Shown here in pieces: positions 31,982 through 41,357 of a DNA stretch of 64,000 nucleotides. Positions within the stretch are counted from its first letter, which is position 1. Each line of letters starts with the position of its first letter. The position numbers were made by a program, and so were the translations under genes. Below the pieces are notes generated by a model. The model saw nothing but the letters and a program-made list of their open reading frames with translations, was not told where the DNA came from and did no database searches. Source of the DNA: Mycolicibacterium sp. CR10 (GTDB lineage Bacteria > Actinomycetota > Actinomycetes > Mycobacteriales > Mycobacteriaceae); contig NZ_STGE01000047.1 in the NCBI RefSeq assembly GCF_005222675.1, positions 1 through 64,000 on the forward strand. The letters are read 5' to 3'.

Positions 31982-33126
31982 GCATCTGGACGACACCCGA
32001 GCGTGACGACCTGCGAAAGACCGTGCGCGCGTTCGCCGAACGCGAGGTGCTTCCGCACGTCGACGACTGGGAACGGATGGGCGAGCTGCCCCGTGACCTG
32101 CACCGCAAGGCGGCCGCGGCGGGACTGCTCGGTGCCGGCTTCCCCGAGTCCGTCGGCGGCGAGGGCGGCGACGGGGCCGACGCCGTGGTGATCTGCGAGG
32201 AGATGCACCAGTCGGGATCCCCCGGCGGCGTGTTCGCCTCGCTGTTCACCTGTGGCATCGCGGTGCCCCATATGATCGCCTCCGGCGACGAGCGGCTGAT
32301 CGACACCTGCGTGCGACCGACCTTGCGCGGCGAGAAGATCGGCGCGCTCGCGATCACCGAACCTGGCGGCGGGTCCGACGTCGGGCACCTCACCACCCGC
32401 GCGGTCCGAGACGGCGACGACTACATCCTGAACGGCGCCAAGACCTACATCACGTCGGGGGTGCGGGCCGACTATGTCGTCACCGCGGCACGCACCGGCG
32501 GTCCCGGCGCCGGAGGTGTCTCGCTGATCGTCGTCGACAAGGGCACCCCAGGATTTGAGGTCAGCCGCAAGCTGGACAAGATGGGCTGGCGCTCCTCGGA
32601 CACCGCCGAGCTGTCCTACACCGACGTGCGGGTGCCCGTCGCCAACCTCATCGGATTCGAGAACTCCGGGTTCCTACAGATCGCGGCAGCGTTCGTCTCC
32701 GAACGCGTCGGGCTTGCGGCGCAGGCGTATTCGAGTGCACAGCGGTGCCTGGACCTGACGGTCGACTGGTGCCGGAACCGGGAGACCTTCGGAAAGCCGC
32801 TGATCGCGCGCCAGTCGGTGCAGAACACGCTGGCCGAGATGGCCCGGCGCATCGACGTCGCGCGGGTGTACACCCGCAGCATCGTCGAACGGCAGCTCGA
32901 CGGTGACACCAACCTCATCACCGAGGTGTGCTTCGCCAAGAACACCGCCGTCGAAGCCGGCGAATGGGTGGCCAACCAGGCCGTGCAGCTGTTCGGCGGC
33001 ATGGGTTACATGGCCGAGTCGGAGATCGAGCGTCAGTACCGCGACATGCGGATTCTCGGCATCGGAGGCGGCACCACCGAGATCCTCACCTCGTTGGCCG
33101 CCAAGACGCTGGGCTACCAGGCATGA
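31978..33126 (+). CDS. fadE13: Acyl-CoA dehydrogenase (FadE13-like)
   Basis: A 382-aa FAD-dependent acyl-CoA dehydrogenase. FAD and substrate motifs: LAITEPGGGSDV, YITSGVRADY, ERVGLAAQAYSSAQR, LFGGMGYMAESEIERQYRD; a catalytic Glu would lie near GGGTTEI (about 369). The GTG start overlaps the atuA-like stop (GTGA) and the stop overlaps accD2 (ATGA). Position corresponds to Rv0975c fadE13. Expected to introduce the double bond in a branched or terpenoid acyl-CoA. Confidence 0.92.
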   Translation: MSIWTTPERDDLRKTVRAFAEREVLPHVDDWERMGELPRDLHRKAAAAGLLGAGFPESVGGEGGDGADAVVICEEMHQSGSPGGVFASLFTCGIAVPHMIASGDERLIDTCVRPTLRGEKIGALAITEPGGGSDVGHLTTRAVRDGDDYILNGAKTYITSGVRADYVVTAARTGGPGAGGVSLIVVDKGTPGFEVSRKLDKMGWRSSDTAELSYTDVRVPVANLIGFENSGFLQIAAAFVSERVGLAAQAYSSAQRCLDLTVDWCRNRETFGKPLIARQSVQNTLAEMARRIDVARVYTRSIVERQLDGDTNLITEVCFAKNTAVEAGEWVANQAVQLFGGMGYMAESEIERQYRDMRILGIGGGTTEILTSLAAKTLGYQA

Positions 33127-34715
33127 CCCTCAAGTCGGTTCTCGACGCCCGCACTCCCGCCTACACCGAGGCCGCCGAGGCAATGGCGGCCAGGCTCGCC
33201 GAACTGGACTCCGAACACGCCAAGGCGCTTGCGGGCGGCGGCGAGAAGTACGTCTCCCGCCACCACGCGCGCGGCAAGATGACGGCACGCGAACGGGTCG
33301 AGGCCCTGCTCGATCCCGACTCCCCTTTTCTGGAGTTGAGCCCCCTTGCGGCCTGGGGAACGAACTTCACCGTCGGCGCCAGTGTCGTCGTCGGCATCGG
33401 CGCGGTCAGCGGAGTCGAATGCGTGATCGTCTCCAACGACCCGACGGTCAAGGGCGGCACCAGCAACCCGTGGACCCTGCGAAAGATCCTGCGCGCCAAC
33501 CAGATCGCGTTACAGAACCGGTTGCCGGTGATCTCGCTGGTGGAGTCCGGCGGCGCTGATCTTCCCACACAGAAAGAGATCTTCATCCCCGGCGGGCGAA
33601 TGTTCCGCGATCTGACCCGGCTGTCGGCCGCGGGCATCCCGACCATCGCGCTGGTATTCGGCAACTCCACCGCCGGTGGCGCCTACATTCCCGGCATGTC
33701 CGATCACGTGGTGATGATCAAGGAACGCTCGAAGGTGTTCCTGGCCGGGCCGCCCCTGGTGAAGATGGCCACCGGTGAGGAATCCGACGACGAATCCCTC
33801 GGCGGGGCCGAGATGCACGCCCGCACTTCCGGTCTGGCGGACTATTTCGCGGTGGACGAGCTCGACGCGATTCGCATCGGACGCCGCATCGTGTCCCGGC
33901 TGAACTGGCGCAAGCAGGGCCCGCAACCGGGTCCGGTCCGCGCTCCGGTGTTCGACGAGAACGAGTTGATCGGCATCGTCCCGCCGGATCTGCGCATCCC
34001 GTTCGACCCGCGTGAGGTGGTCGCCCGCATCGTCGATGCCTCGGAGTTCGACGAGTTCAAGCCGCTCTACGGCGGGTCGCTGGTGACGGGCTGGGCCACG
34101 CTGCACGGCTACCCGCTGGGCATCCTGGCCAATGCGCGCGGGGTGCTGTTCAGCGAGGAATCCCAGAAAGCCACCCAGTTCATCCAGCTGGCCAATCGCT
34201 CCGACACGCCACTGTTGTTCCTGCACAACACCACCGGCTACATGGTGGGCAAGGACTACGAGGAAGGCGGGATGATCAAGCACGGCTCGATGATGATCAA
34301 CGCCGTGTCTAACTCGACCGTGCCGCACATCTCGCTGCTGATCGGCGCCTCCTACGGCGCGGGTCACTACGGCATGTGCGGGCGGGCCTACGACCCGCGG
34401 TTCCTGTTTGCCTGGCCCAGCGCCAAGTCCGCGGTGATGGGCGGCGCGCAGCTGGCCGGGGTGCTGTCGATCGTCAACCGCGCCGCGACCGAGGCACGCG
34501 GGCAAATCGTCGACGACGCCGCGGACTCCGCTATGCGGGCCGCTATCGAGGGACAGATCGAGGCGGAGTCTCTGCCGATGGTGCTGTCGGGCATGCTCTA
34601 CGACGACGGCGTCATCGACCCGCGGGACACCAGAACCGTGCTGGGGATGTGCCTGTCCGCCATTGCCAATGGCCCGATCGAGGGGACGTCGAACTTCGGC
34701 GTCTTCCGGATGTGA
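33123..34715 (+). CDS. accD2: Acyl-CoA carboxylase carboxyltransferase (beta) subunit
   Basis: A 530-aa carboxyltransferase subunit (Rv0974c equivalent). N domain with RHHARGKMTARERVEALLD and ESGGADLP, and the acyl-CoA oxyanion segment GNSTAGGAYIPGMSDH; C domain with LFLHNTTGYMVG and the biotin-binding ASYGAGHYGMCGRAY. This last block is characteristic of the methylcrotonyl-/geranyl-CoA carboxylase group rather than the acetyl/propionyl group. Overlaps fadE13 by 4 bp and is followed by the biotin-carrying subunit 5 bp later. Confidence 0.94.
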   Translation: MTLKSVLDARTPAYTEAAEAMAARLAELDSEHAKALAGGGEKYVSRHHARGKMTARERVEALLDPDSPFLELSPLAAWGTNFTVGASVVVGIGAVSGVECVIVSNDPTVKGGTSNPWTLRKILRANQIALQNRLPVISLVESGGADLPTQKEIFIPGGRMFRDLTRLSAAGIPTIALVFGNSTAGGAYIPGMSDHVVMIKERSKVFLAGPPLVKMATGEESDDESLGGAEMHARTSGLADYFAVDELDAIRIGRRIVSRLNWRKQGPQPGPVRAPVFDENELIGIVPPDLRIPFDPREVVARIVDASEFDEFKPLYGGSLVTGWATLHGYPLGILANARGVLFSEESQKATQFIQLANRSDTPLLFLHNTTGYMVGKDYEEGGMIKHGSMMINAVSNSTVPHISLLIGASYGAGHYGMCGRAYDPRFLFAWPSAKSAVMGGAQLAGVLSIVNRAATEARGQIVDDAADSAMRAAIEGQIEAESLPMVLSGMLYDDGVIDPRDTRTVLGMCLSAIANGPIEGTSNFGVFRM

Positions 34716-34720
34716 GGGTG

Positions 34721-36688
34721 ATGATCACTAGGGTTCTGGTCGCCAACCGCGGTGAAATCGCCCGGCGGGTGTTCGCCACCTGCCGGCGCCTGGGTATCGG
34801 CACCGTCGCCGTCTACACCGACCCCGATGCCGACGCGCCGCACGTCGCCGAGGCCGATGCCCGGGTACGCCTGGAGGGCACCAGGGGCTACCTCGATCCG
34901 GCACAGCTGATCGCCGCGGCGCACGCCGCCGGGGCCGACGCGATTCACCCGGGCTACGGATTCCTCTCGGAGAACTCCGAATTCGCTGCTGCCGTGCACG
35001 ATGCTGGGTTGATCTGGATCGGCCCGCCGGTGGCCGCCGTCGAGGCGATGGGGTCCAAGATCGAGGCCAAAAAGATGATGTCGGCAGCGGGCGTGCCGGT
35101 GCTCGACGAGCTGAATCCGGACACCGTCACCGCCGACATGCTGCCCGTGCTCGTCAAGGCGTCTGCTGGCGGCGGCGGGCGCGGGATGCGGGTGGTGCGC
35201 GCCCTCGCCGACCTTCCCGAACAGGTGCAGGCCGCCCGTCGCGAGGCACAGTCGGCGTTCGGCGATCCGACGGTGTTCTGTGAGCGCTACCTCGACGCCG
35301 GGCACCATGTCGAGGTCCAGGTGATGGCCGATGCGCACGGCACCGTATGGGCCGTCGGCGAACGGGAATGCTCGATCCAGCGCCGCCACCAGAAGATCAT
35401 CGAAGAGGCGCCCTCCCCTCTGGTCGAACGCGTTGCGGGAATGCGGGACAAGCTGTTCGAGGCTGCCCGACTGGCGGCGACGGCGATCGGCTACACCGGA
35501 GCCGGCACGGTCGAGTTCATGGCCGACGAGGAGGGCGAGTTCTTCTTCCTCGAGATGAACACCAGGCTTCAGGTCGAGCACCCGGTCACCGAACTCACCA
35601 CCGGACTGGACCTCGTCGAGCTCCAACTGCTGGTCGCCGCGGGTACACCGCTGGACGCCACACCTCCGACGGCGCGAGGCTCGTCGATCGAGGCCAGGCT
35701 CTACGCCGAGGACCCCGCCAAGAACTGGCAACCCCAGGCCGGCACGGTGCACCGCTTCGCCGTGCCAAGCGCGGCAACAGAATTCGACCTCATCGACAGG
35801 GTCGGGGTCCGTCTCGATTCCGGTATCGCCGACGGGTCGGTGATCTCGGTCTTCTACGACCCGATGATCGCGAAGGTCATCACCTACGCGCCGACACGGA
35901 CGCAGGCTGCCGCCCTGCTCGCCGATGCGCTGGCCCGCACCCGAATCCACGGCGTGCGCACCAACCGCGACCTGCTCGTCAACGTGTTGCGCCACCAGGC
36001 ATTCCTCGACGGTGCCACCGACACGGCCTTCTTCGACACCCACGGCCTGGTGACACTGGCGGCGCCGATTGGCGGCAGCCGGGCCACCGAGCTGTCCACC
36101 GTGGCCGCAGCACTGGCTGACGCGGCCCACAATCGCGGCACTGCAACGGTTCTCGCCGCAGTGCCCAGTGGCTGGCGCAATCTCGGGTCGGGGTATCAGG
36201 TCAAGCGGTATCAGGACACCGACGGTGAGATCCACGAAGCGCAGTACCGCTTCACCCGCGCCGGCCTCGATGTCCGCGGCCTCGATGATGTGGCGTTGAC
36301 CTCCGCGACGGCGGACCGGGTGGTGCTCACCATCGGCGGGGTGGACCGTCCGTTCGACGTCGCACGGTACGGGGACAGCGTCTACGTCGACTCCCCCAGC
36401 GGCTCAGTGCACCTCACCGCGCAGTCCCGGTTCCCGGACCCCGACGACGCCGTCGCCACCGGGTCACTGCTCGCTCCGATGCCGGGATCGGTACTGCGGG
36501 TCGGGGCGGCCGTGGGCAGCGCGGTGACCGCCGGCCAGCCGCTGGTATGGCTGGAAGCGATGAAAATGGAGCACACCATCACCGCGCCCGTCGACGGCGT
36601 GCTCGCCGAGCTCAATGTCACGGCGGGACAACAGGTTGAAGTCGGCGCCGTGCTGGCCCGGGTGGACTCAGGAGAGGACGAGAAATGA
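34721..36688 (+). CDS. accA2: Acyl-CoA carboxylase biotin carboxylase/carrier (alpha) subunit
   Basis: A 655-aa alpha subunit (Rv0973c equivalent). Biotin carboxylase part (1-445) with RVLVANRGEIARRVF, GYGFLSENSEFA, KASAGGGGRGMRVV (ATP grasp) and MNTRLQVEHPVTE; a linker/BT domain; and the C-terminal biotinyl domain with EAMKMEHTI (biotin-Lys about 615). It carboxylates biotin for AccD2. The ATG at 34721 sits after GAGGGTG. It overlaps fadE12 by 4 bp. Substrate is expected to be a 3-methyl-2-enoyl-CoA such as methylcrotonyl- or geranyl-CoA. Confidence 0.95.
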   Translation: MITRVLVANRGEIARRVFATCRRLGIGTVAVYTDPDADAPHVAEADARVRLEGTRGYLDPAQLIAAAHAAGADAIHPGYGFLSENSEFAAAVHDAGLIWIGPPVAAVEAMGSKIEAKKMMSAAGVPVLDELNPDTVTADMLPVLVKASAGGGGRGMRVVRALADLPEQVQAARREAQSAFGDPTVFCERYLDAGHHVEVQVMADAHGTVWAVGERECSIQRRHQKIIEEAPSPLVERVAGMRDKLFEAARLAATAIGYTGAGTVEFMADEEGEFFFLEMNTRLQVEHPVTELTTGLDLVELQLLVAAGTPLDATPPTARGSSIEARLYAEDPAKNWQPQAGTVHRFAVPSAATEFDLIDRVGVRLDSGIADGSVISVFYDPMIAKVITYAPTRTQAAALLADALARTRIHGVRTNRDLLVNVLRHQAFLDGATDTAFFDTHGLVTLAAPIGGSRATELSTVAAALADAAHNRGTATVLAAVPSGWRNLGSGYQVKRYQDTDGEIHEAQYRFTRAGLDVRGLDDVALTSATADRVVLTIGGVDRPFDVARYGDSVYVDSPSGSVHLTAQSRFPDPDDAVATGSLLAPMPGSVLRVGAAVGSAVTAGQPLVWLEAMKMEHTITAPVDGVLAELNVTAGQQVEVGAVLARVDSGEDEK

Positions 36689-37857
36689 CGACTGGCACCA
36701 CGAGCTTTGTCGAGACCGAGGAACAGCAGGCGCTGCGCAAGGCGGTGGCCGCAATGGTCGCCAACTACGGGCAGGACTACTACCTCGAGAAGGCCCGCGC
36801 CGGAGCGCACACCGACGAATTGTGGACCGAAGCAGGCAAACTCGGGTTCATCGGCGTCAATCTGCCCGAGGAGTACGGCGGTGGCGGCGCAGGCATGTAC
36901 GAGCTGAGCCTGGTGATGGAGGAGATGGCCGCCGGCGGTGCGGCGTTGCTGATGATGGTGGTGTCCCCCGCGATCAACGGCACCATCATCTCCAAGTTCG
37001 GCACCGAGGAGCAGAAGAGGCGCTGGATCCCCGGCATCGCTGACGGGTCGATCACGATGGCGTTCGCCATCACCGAACCCGATGCCGGATCCAACTCGCA
37101 CAAGATCACCACCACCGCGCGCCGCGACGGCAGCGACTGGATCCTGTCCGGGCAGAAGGTTTACATCTCCGGTGTCGACCAGGCGCAGGCGGTGCTCGTC
37201 GTCGGCCGAACGGCGGACCACAAAACAGGCAGCCTCAAACCTGCGCTGTTCGTGGTCCCTACAGACACACCGGGTTTCACGTTCACCAAGATTCCGATGG
37301 AGATCGTCAGCCCGGAGTTCCAGTTCCAGGTCTTCATGGACGAGGTACGCCTTCCCGCCGACGCGCTGGTCGGATCGGAAGACGCGGCGATCGCCCAACT
37401 GTTCGCCGGGCTCAACCCGGAGCGGATCATGGGCGCCGCCAGCGCGGTCGGCATGGGCCGCTTCGCGATCGACAAGGCGGTCGACTACGTCAAGACGCGC
37501 CAGGTGTGGAAGACGCCGATCGGTGCGCATCAGGGCATCTCGCATCCGTTGGCGCAGAACCACATCGAGATCGAGCTGGCGAAGCTGATGATGCAGAAGG
37601 CCGCCGCCCTCTATGACGCCGGGGACGACGCAGGCGCGGCGGAGGCCGCGAACATGGCGAAGTACGCTGCCGGCGAGGCGTCGGTGCGCGCCGTCGACCA
37701 GGCTGTCCAGTCCCTCGGCGGCAACGGATTGACCAAGGAGTACGGCATCGCCTCGGTCCTGACCGCGTCGCGGCTCGCGCGCATCGCGCCCGTTAGCCGC
37801 GAGATGATCCTCAACTTCGTGGCGCAGACGTCGCTGGGCCTCCCCCGGTCGTACTGA
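36685..37857 (+). CDS. fadE12: Acyl-CoA dehydrogenase (FadE12-like)
   Basis: A 390-aa acyl-CoA dehydrogenase, Rv0972c equivalent. Motifs: INLPEEYGGGG-type loop (VNLPEEYGGGG), MAFAITEPDAGSNSHKI, YISGVDQAQ, NPERIMGAASAVGMG, SLGGNGLTKEYGIASVL. Overlaps accA2 by 4 bp (ATGA) and the downstream hydratase by one base. Two different dehydrogenases in one operon match the citronellyl-CoA/isohexenylglutaconyl-CoA or leucine-type pathways, where a saturated branched acyl-CoA is oxidised before carboxylation. Confidence 0.92.
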   Translation: MTTGTTSFVETEEQQALRKAVAAMVANYGQDYYLEKARAGAHTDELWTEAGKLGFIGVNLPEEYGGGGAGMYELSLVMEEMAAGGAALLMMVVSPAINGTIISKFGTEEQKRRWIPGIADGSITMAFAITEPDAGSNSHKITTTARRDGSDWILSGQKVYISGVDQAQAVLVVGRTADHKTGSLKPALFVVPTDTPGFTFTKIPMEIVSPEFQFQVFMDEVRLPADALVGSEDAAIAQLFAGLNPERIMGAASAVGMGRFAIDKAVDYVKTRQVWKTPIGAHQGISHPLAQNHIEIELAKLMMQKAAALYDAGDDAGAAEAANMAKYAAGEASVRAVDQAVQSLGGNGLTKEYGIASVLTASRLARIAPVSREMILNFVAQTSLGLPRSY

Positions 37858-38672
37858 TGGGCGAACCAATTCCCGGGTCGCTGCGCTCCGGCCCGCCGAC
37901 CCTGGTCCGTTACGACGCCGAGGGCCCGATTGCGCGGCTCACCCTGGATTCGCCGCACAACCGCAATGCGCTGTCGTCGGCTCTGGTCGAGCAGATGCAC
38001 GACGGCTTCACCCGGGCATCCGCCGAGCACGGCGTCCGGATGGTCGTGCTCAGCCATACCGGCGGAACCTTCTGCGCGGGAGCTGATCTCAGCGAGGTTC
38101 CCAGCACCGATGCGACGGCGACCCCTGCCGAGATGGCCGCCGAGCGGGCGCGGGACCTGACCCGGCTGTTGCGCAGGATTCTCGAGTCACCGCTTCCCGT
38201 CATCGCGGCGATCGACGGACACGTCAGGGCCGGTGGCCTGGGCCTGGTCGGCGCGTGCGATATCGCCGTCGCGGGGCGCTCCAGCACGTTTGCGCTCACC
38301 GAGGCGCGCATCGGCGTCGCCCCGTCGATCATCTCGCTGACGCTGCTGCCGAAGATGACGGCACGCGCCGCCGGACGCTACTTCGTCACCGGGGAGAAGT
38401 TCGGCGCCGACGCCGCCGCCGAGATGGGGCTGATCACCGCCGCCACCGATGACGTCGCGTCTACGGTCGCCGAGTTGACCTCCGCGATCGCCTGGGGTTC
38501 GCCGCAGGGCCTCGCCGAGTCCAAGGCGTTGACCACCGCGGCCATCCTCGAGGACTTCGACCGGCACGCAGAGAAATTGACGCAGCGGTCGGCGGCGTTG
38601 TTCGTTTCCGACGAGGCCCGCGAAGGAATGTCGTCGTTTCTTCAGAAGCGGCGTCCCAACTGGGTCGGGTAA
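37857..38672 (+). CDS. echA7: Enoyl-CoA hydratase (EchA7-like)
   Basis: A 271-aa crotonase-family protein, Rv0971c equivalent. Motifs LDSPHNRNALSSALV, GGTFCAGADLSEV (oxyanion), DGHVRAGGLGLVGACDIAV and FALTEARIGVAPSIISLTLLP. In Atu/Liu pathways this enzyme hydrates 3-methylglutaconyl-CoA or isohexenylglutaconyl-CoA made by the carboxylase. ATG shares its A with the fadE12 stop (TGATG). Last gene of the overlapping operon; 90 bp separate it from the DUF1707 gene. Confidence 0.93.
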   Translation: MGEPIPGSLRSGPPTLVRYDAEGPIARLTLDSPHNRNALSSALVEQMHDGFTRASAEHGVRMVVLSHTGGTFCAGADLSEVPSTDATATPAEMAAERARDLTRLLRRILESPLPVIAAIDGHVRAGGLGLVGACDIAVAGRSSTFALTEARIGVAPSIISLTLLPKMTARAAGRYFVTGEKFGADAAAEMGLITAATDDVASTVAELTSAIAWGSPQGLAESKALTTAAILEDFDRHAEKLTQRSAALFVSDEAREGMSSFLQKRRPNWVG

Positions 38673-38762
38673 CGCTTACAGTTTGGCCAAGCCTCTTGCA
38701 TGTGCCGGTGTTCGTCGTAGGCTCGTGGCGATGTGCGCATCCTCCAGCACCAGAAGGTCACG

Positions 38763-39353
38763 ATGAGCACCCCCGCGTCGCGGCACGGGGCGATTCGCGC
38801 TGGCGACACCGACCGCATTCAGGTTGCTCAGCTACTCACCGACGCCGCCGCGTCGGGCACGATTGCGCTCGGTGACTACGAGGCGCGGCTGACCAGGGCT
38901 TACGCCGCCCAAACCCACGATGAACTCGACCGATTGTCTGCCGACCTTCCCGGGACGGTGACGCGGGGTCGCGGTGGCCCGTGCCGGCCCGCTCCGTCGA
39001 CGGTGCTGCTGGCAATCCTGAGCGGCTACGAACGCCGCGGCCGGTGGAATGTGCCCCGACGGCTGACCACCTTCGCCTTGTGGGGTGGCGGCGTCATCGA
39101 CCTGCGCTACGCCGACTTCACTTCACACGACGTCGACGTCCGCTCGTACTCGATCATGGGTGGGCAGACCATCCTGTTGCCGCCCGAGGTCAACGTCGAC
39201 CTGCGGGGGGTCGGGGTGATGGGCAGCTTCGATCAGTCCGTCAGCGGCGAAGGTGCGCCCGGCGCGCCACGCGTGCGGATCCGCGGCTTCTCCCTGTGGG
39301 GCAGCGTCGCTGTCAAGCGCAAGAAGCGCAGGCCTCCCACCGAGAACGCCTGA
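38763..39353 (+). CDS. DUF1707 (SHOCT-like) protein
   Basis: A 196-aa protein equivalent to Rv0966c. The N-terminal DUF1707 region (IRAGDTDRIQVAQLLTDAAASGTIALGDYEARLTRAYAAQT) is followed by a basic linker and a beta-rich C-terminal part (VIDLRYADF, VDVRSYSIMGGQTILLPPEV, GVGVMGSFDQS) resembling the cell-wall-active antibiotic response (LiaF-type) domain. Start MSTPASRHG at 38763. Probably an envelope-associated sensor or adaptor. It converges with the VWA gene. Confidence 0.85.
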   Translation: MSTPASRHGAIRAGDTDRIQVAQLLTDAAASGTIALGDYEARLTRAYAAQTHDELDRLSADLPGTVTRGRGGPCRPAPSTVLLAILSGYERRGRWNVPRRLTTFALWGGGVIDLRYADFTSHDVDVRSYSIMGGQTILLPPEVNVDLRGVGVMGSFDQSVSGEGAPGAPRVRIRGFSLWGSVAVKRKKRRPPTENA

Positions 39354-39371
39354 CGCCTGACGCCTGCACGC

Positions 39372-41357
39372 TCAGCGACGACGTTTGGCGCTCAGGTAGT
39401 CGCTGACCACCGCGGCGCCCAGGCCGTCCAGATCGGGAACCACGACACGGCCGCCGACTCGTCGGGCAACCTGATCGATGAACCGCGCCAGTCCGGGGTC
39501 ACTGCCGAGACGGAAGATCGTCACCTGCGCCCCCAGCTTGGCGACCTCGTCGAAACCCCTCACCGTGTGCGCGATGGTCCGCGGGTGCGGCGGGTAGTCA
39601 AAGAACACCGATGTCGCACCGTTGCCGTCGAAGTCCTCGAGGTGCGCGGTCGGCTCACCGTCGGTGACGATCAGGATCACCGGCTGGGCGTTGGGGTGCC
39701 GACGCAGGTGCCGGGTGGCCAGTGCCAACGCGTGGTGCAGGTTGGTGCCCTGCTCGTAGACGCCCTCGAGCCCGGTCAGCTCGGCCGCGGTCACCGTGCG
39801 CGCATACCGGCCGAACGCGACGATCTGCAGTGCGTCTGACCGGAACCGCGTGCTGACAAGGTGATTGAGCGCCAGCGCCGTCTGCTTCATGGGCAGCCAG
39901 CGGTTCTCCATCACCATCGAGAACGACGTGTCGACCAACAGCGCCACCGCAGCCTGGGTCCGGGTCTCGGTCTCGGAGATCTCGACATCCTCGACCGTCA
40001 GGCTGATCGGCCCGGCCGACTGGCCGGTTCCCGCTTCCCGCAGCACCGCGTTGGTCAGGGTGCGGGTGACGTTCCACGGCTCGGTGTCGCCGAACTGCCA
40101 GGGCCGGGTGGCACCCGTGAGCTCGCCGGCCGCACCTGCGCGCCGAGTGTCGCGCTCGCCGTGACGGCCCGAGAGTTGTTGTGCCACATCCCGTAATGCC
40201 GCCTGACCGAGTTGGCGCATCGCCTTTGGGGACAGTCGCCACTGCCCGTCTGCACCGCGGTCCAGGAAGCCCTGGTTCATCAGCGCACGTTCCAGCTCTG
40301 CGAGGGTGCGCGCATTGACGGCGGCCTCGTCCCCGAGCTGGCGGGCCAGCATGTCGAGGTCCACGTCGTCCATGGTGGCCCCGGCATAGCTCTGCGAGAG
40401 TTGCTCGGCGAGCTGTTCGAGCTCGGCGATGTCCGCCAGCGCCGCCGCACCCTCTCCCATGCCCAGCGGGTCGTCGCCGGAGAATCGCTGCGAGCCGTCC
40501 CAGTCCTCTCCCGGCCGTGCGGCCTGCAGGTGACCGTCGAGGCGGTTGAGCGCGTTCATCAACGACGGCGACCCGAAAGCCTGCTGCGCCAACGCATCCA
40601 GCTCTGCGCGCTGCTGCTCGGAGAGGCTGTTGCGGAACCGCTGCGCGGCGGCGGAGCGCTTGGCCAGCGAATCCAGCAGCTCGTCGATGTTCTGCGGGTT
40701 CTCGGGGAAATACTCGCCGTGCTTGGCCATGAATTCTTGGAAGTCTTCGGGCGAGTCTTCGCCTTTGGCGTGCTTGTCGAGCAGATCGTTGAGGTCGTCG
40801 AGCATGTCGTTGACACGCTGACGGTCTTCGTCGGTGGCGTTCTCCAACGCCTGCTTCATGCCATCGAAGCGCTGGTCGAGCATCTCGCGGCCGAGCAGAT
40901 CCTTGATCTGCTCGTACTTCTCCCGCGCTTCCTGTGAGCGCCAGTCGTATTCGGAGAGCTCCTGAACGGCCTTGGCGGGAGACGGCGACAGAGACTCGAG
41001 CTGCAGCTCGCCGAACCTCGCGTCGTCGTCGAGAGCGCGTGCCAGCTCCTTACGCTCGGCCAGCACCGCCTCGTCGAGCAGCTTCTTGATGTCGGCCAGC
41101 GTGCCGTCGAGGTTGTTGCGCTGCAACAATTCCCGTCTGCGTCGGTTGGCTTCCGCAGCGAGCTTGTCGGCGCCCGGCATGTTCGCCGAACCGCGCCGCA
41201 GCAGCTCCGAGAGTGCCCGGCGCGGCGAGGTGCCCTCCATGACGTCCTGCCCGATCGCCTCGAGCGCCTCGCGCAGATCGACCGGGGGTGCCAGCGGATC
41301 GGGACCGCCGGTGTAGGTGGAGTATCGGGTGAAGCGCCGCGAACCGGGTTTAGCCAT
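39372..41357 (-). CDS. VWA-domain protein, partner of MoxR-like ATPase
   Basis: A 661-aa protein equivalent to Rv0959. A long helical, acidic region (about 60-430) precedes a C-terminal von Willebrand A domain with an intact MIDAS: DTSFS (AVALLVDTSFSMVMENRW), a conserved Thr in EQGTNLHHAL and Asp in VTDGEPTAH. Pairs of MoxR AAA+ ATPase and VWA protein act like magnesium-chelatase I/D subunits to insert metals or remodel complexes. Start MAKPGSRRFTRYS at 41357 overlaps the ATPase stop by 8 bp, so the two are coupled. Its substrate is unknown. Confidence 0.9.
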   Translation of the reverse strand: MAKPGSRRFTRYSTYTGGPDPLAPPVDLREALEAIGQDVMEGTSPRRALSELLRRGSANMPGADKLAAEANRRRRELLQRNNLDGTLADIKKLLDEAVLAERKELARALDDDARFGELQLESLSPSPAKAVQELSEYDWRSQEAREKYEQIKDLLGREMLDQRFDGMKQALENATDEDRQRVNDMLDDLNDLLDKHAKGEDSPEDFQEFMAKHGEYFPENPQNIDELLDSLAKRSAAAQRFRNSLSEQQRAELDALAQQAFGSPSLMNALNRLDGHLQAARPGEDWDGSQRFSGDDPLGMGEGAAALADIAELEQLAEQLSQSYAGATMDDVDLDMLARQLGDEAAVNARTLAELERALMNQGFLDRGADGQWRLSPKAMRQLGQAALRDVAQQLSGRHGERDTRRAGAAGELTGATRPWQFGDTEPWNVTRTLTNAVLREAGTGQSAGPISLTVEDVEISETETRTQAAVALLVDTSFSMVMENRWLPMKQTALALNHLVSTRFRSDALQIVAFGRYARTVTAAELTGLEGVYEQGTNLHHALALATRHLRRHPNAQPVILIVTDGEPTAHLEDFDGNGATSVFFDYPPHPRTIAHTVRGFDEVAKLGAQVTIFRLGSDPGLARFIDQVARRVGGRVVVPDLDGLGAAVVSDYLSAKRRR

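Noticed and set aside
30206..31996. Long open frame of 596 codons opposite the atuA-like gene
   Set aside because: It mirrors the AtuA-domain gene in a GC-rich genome, has no recognisable domain, and its composition is that of an antisense shadow.
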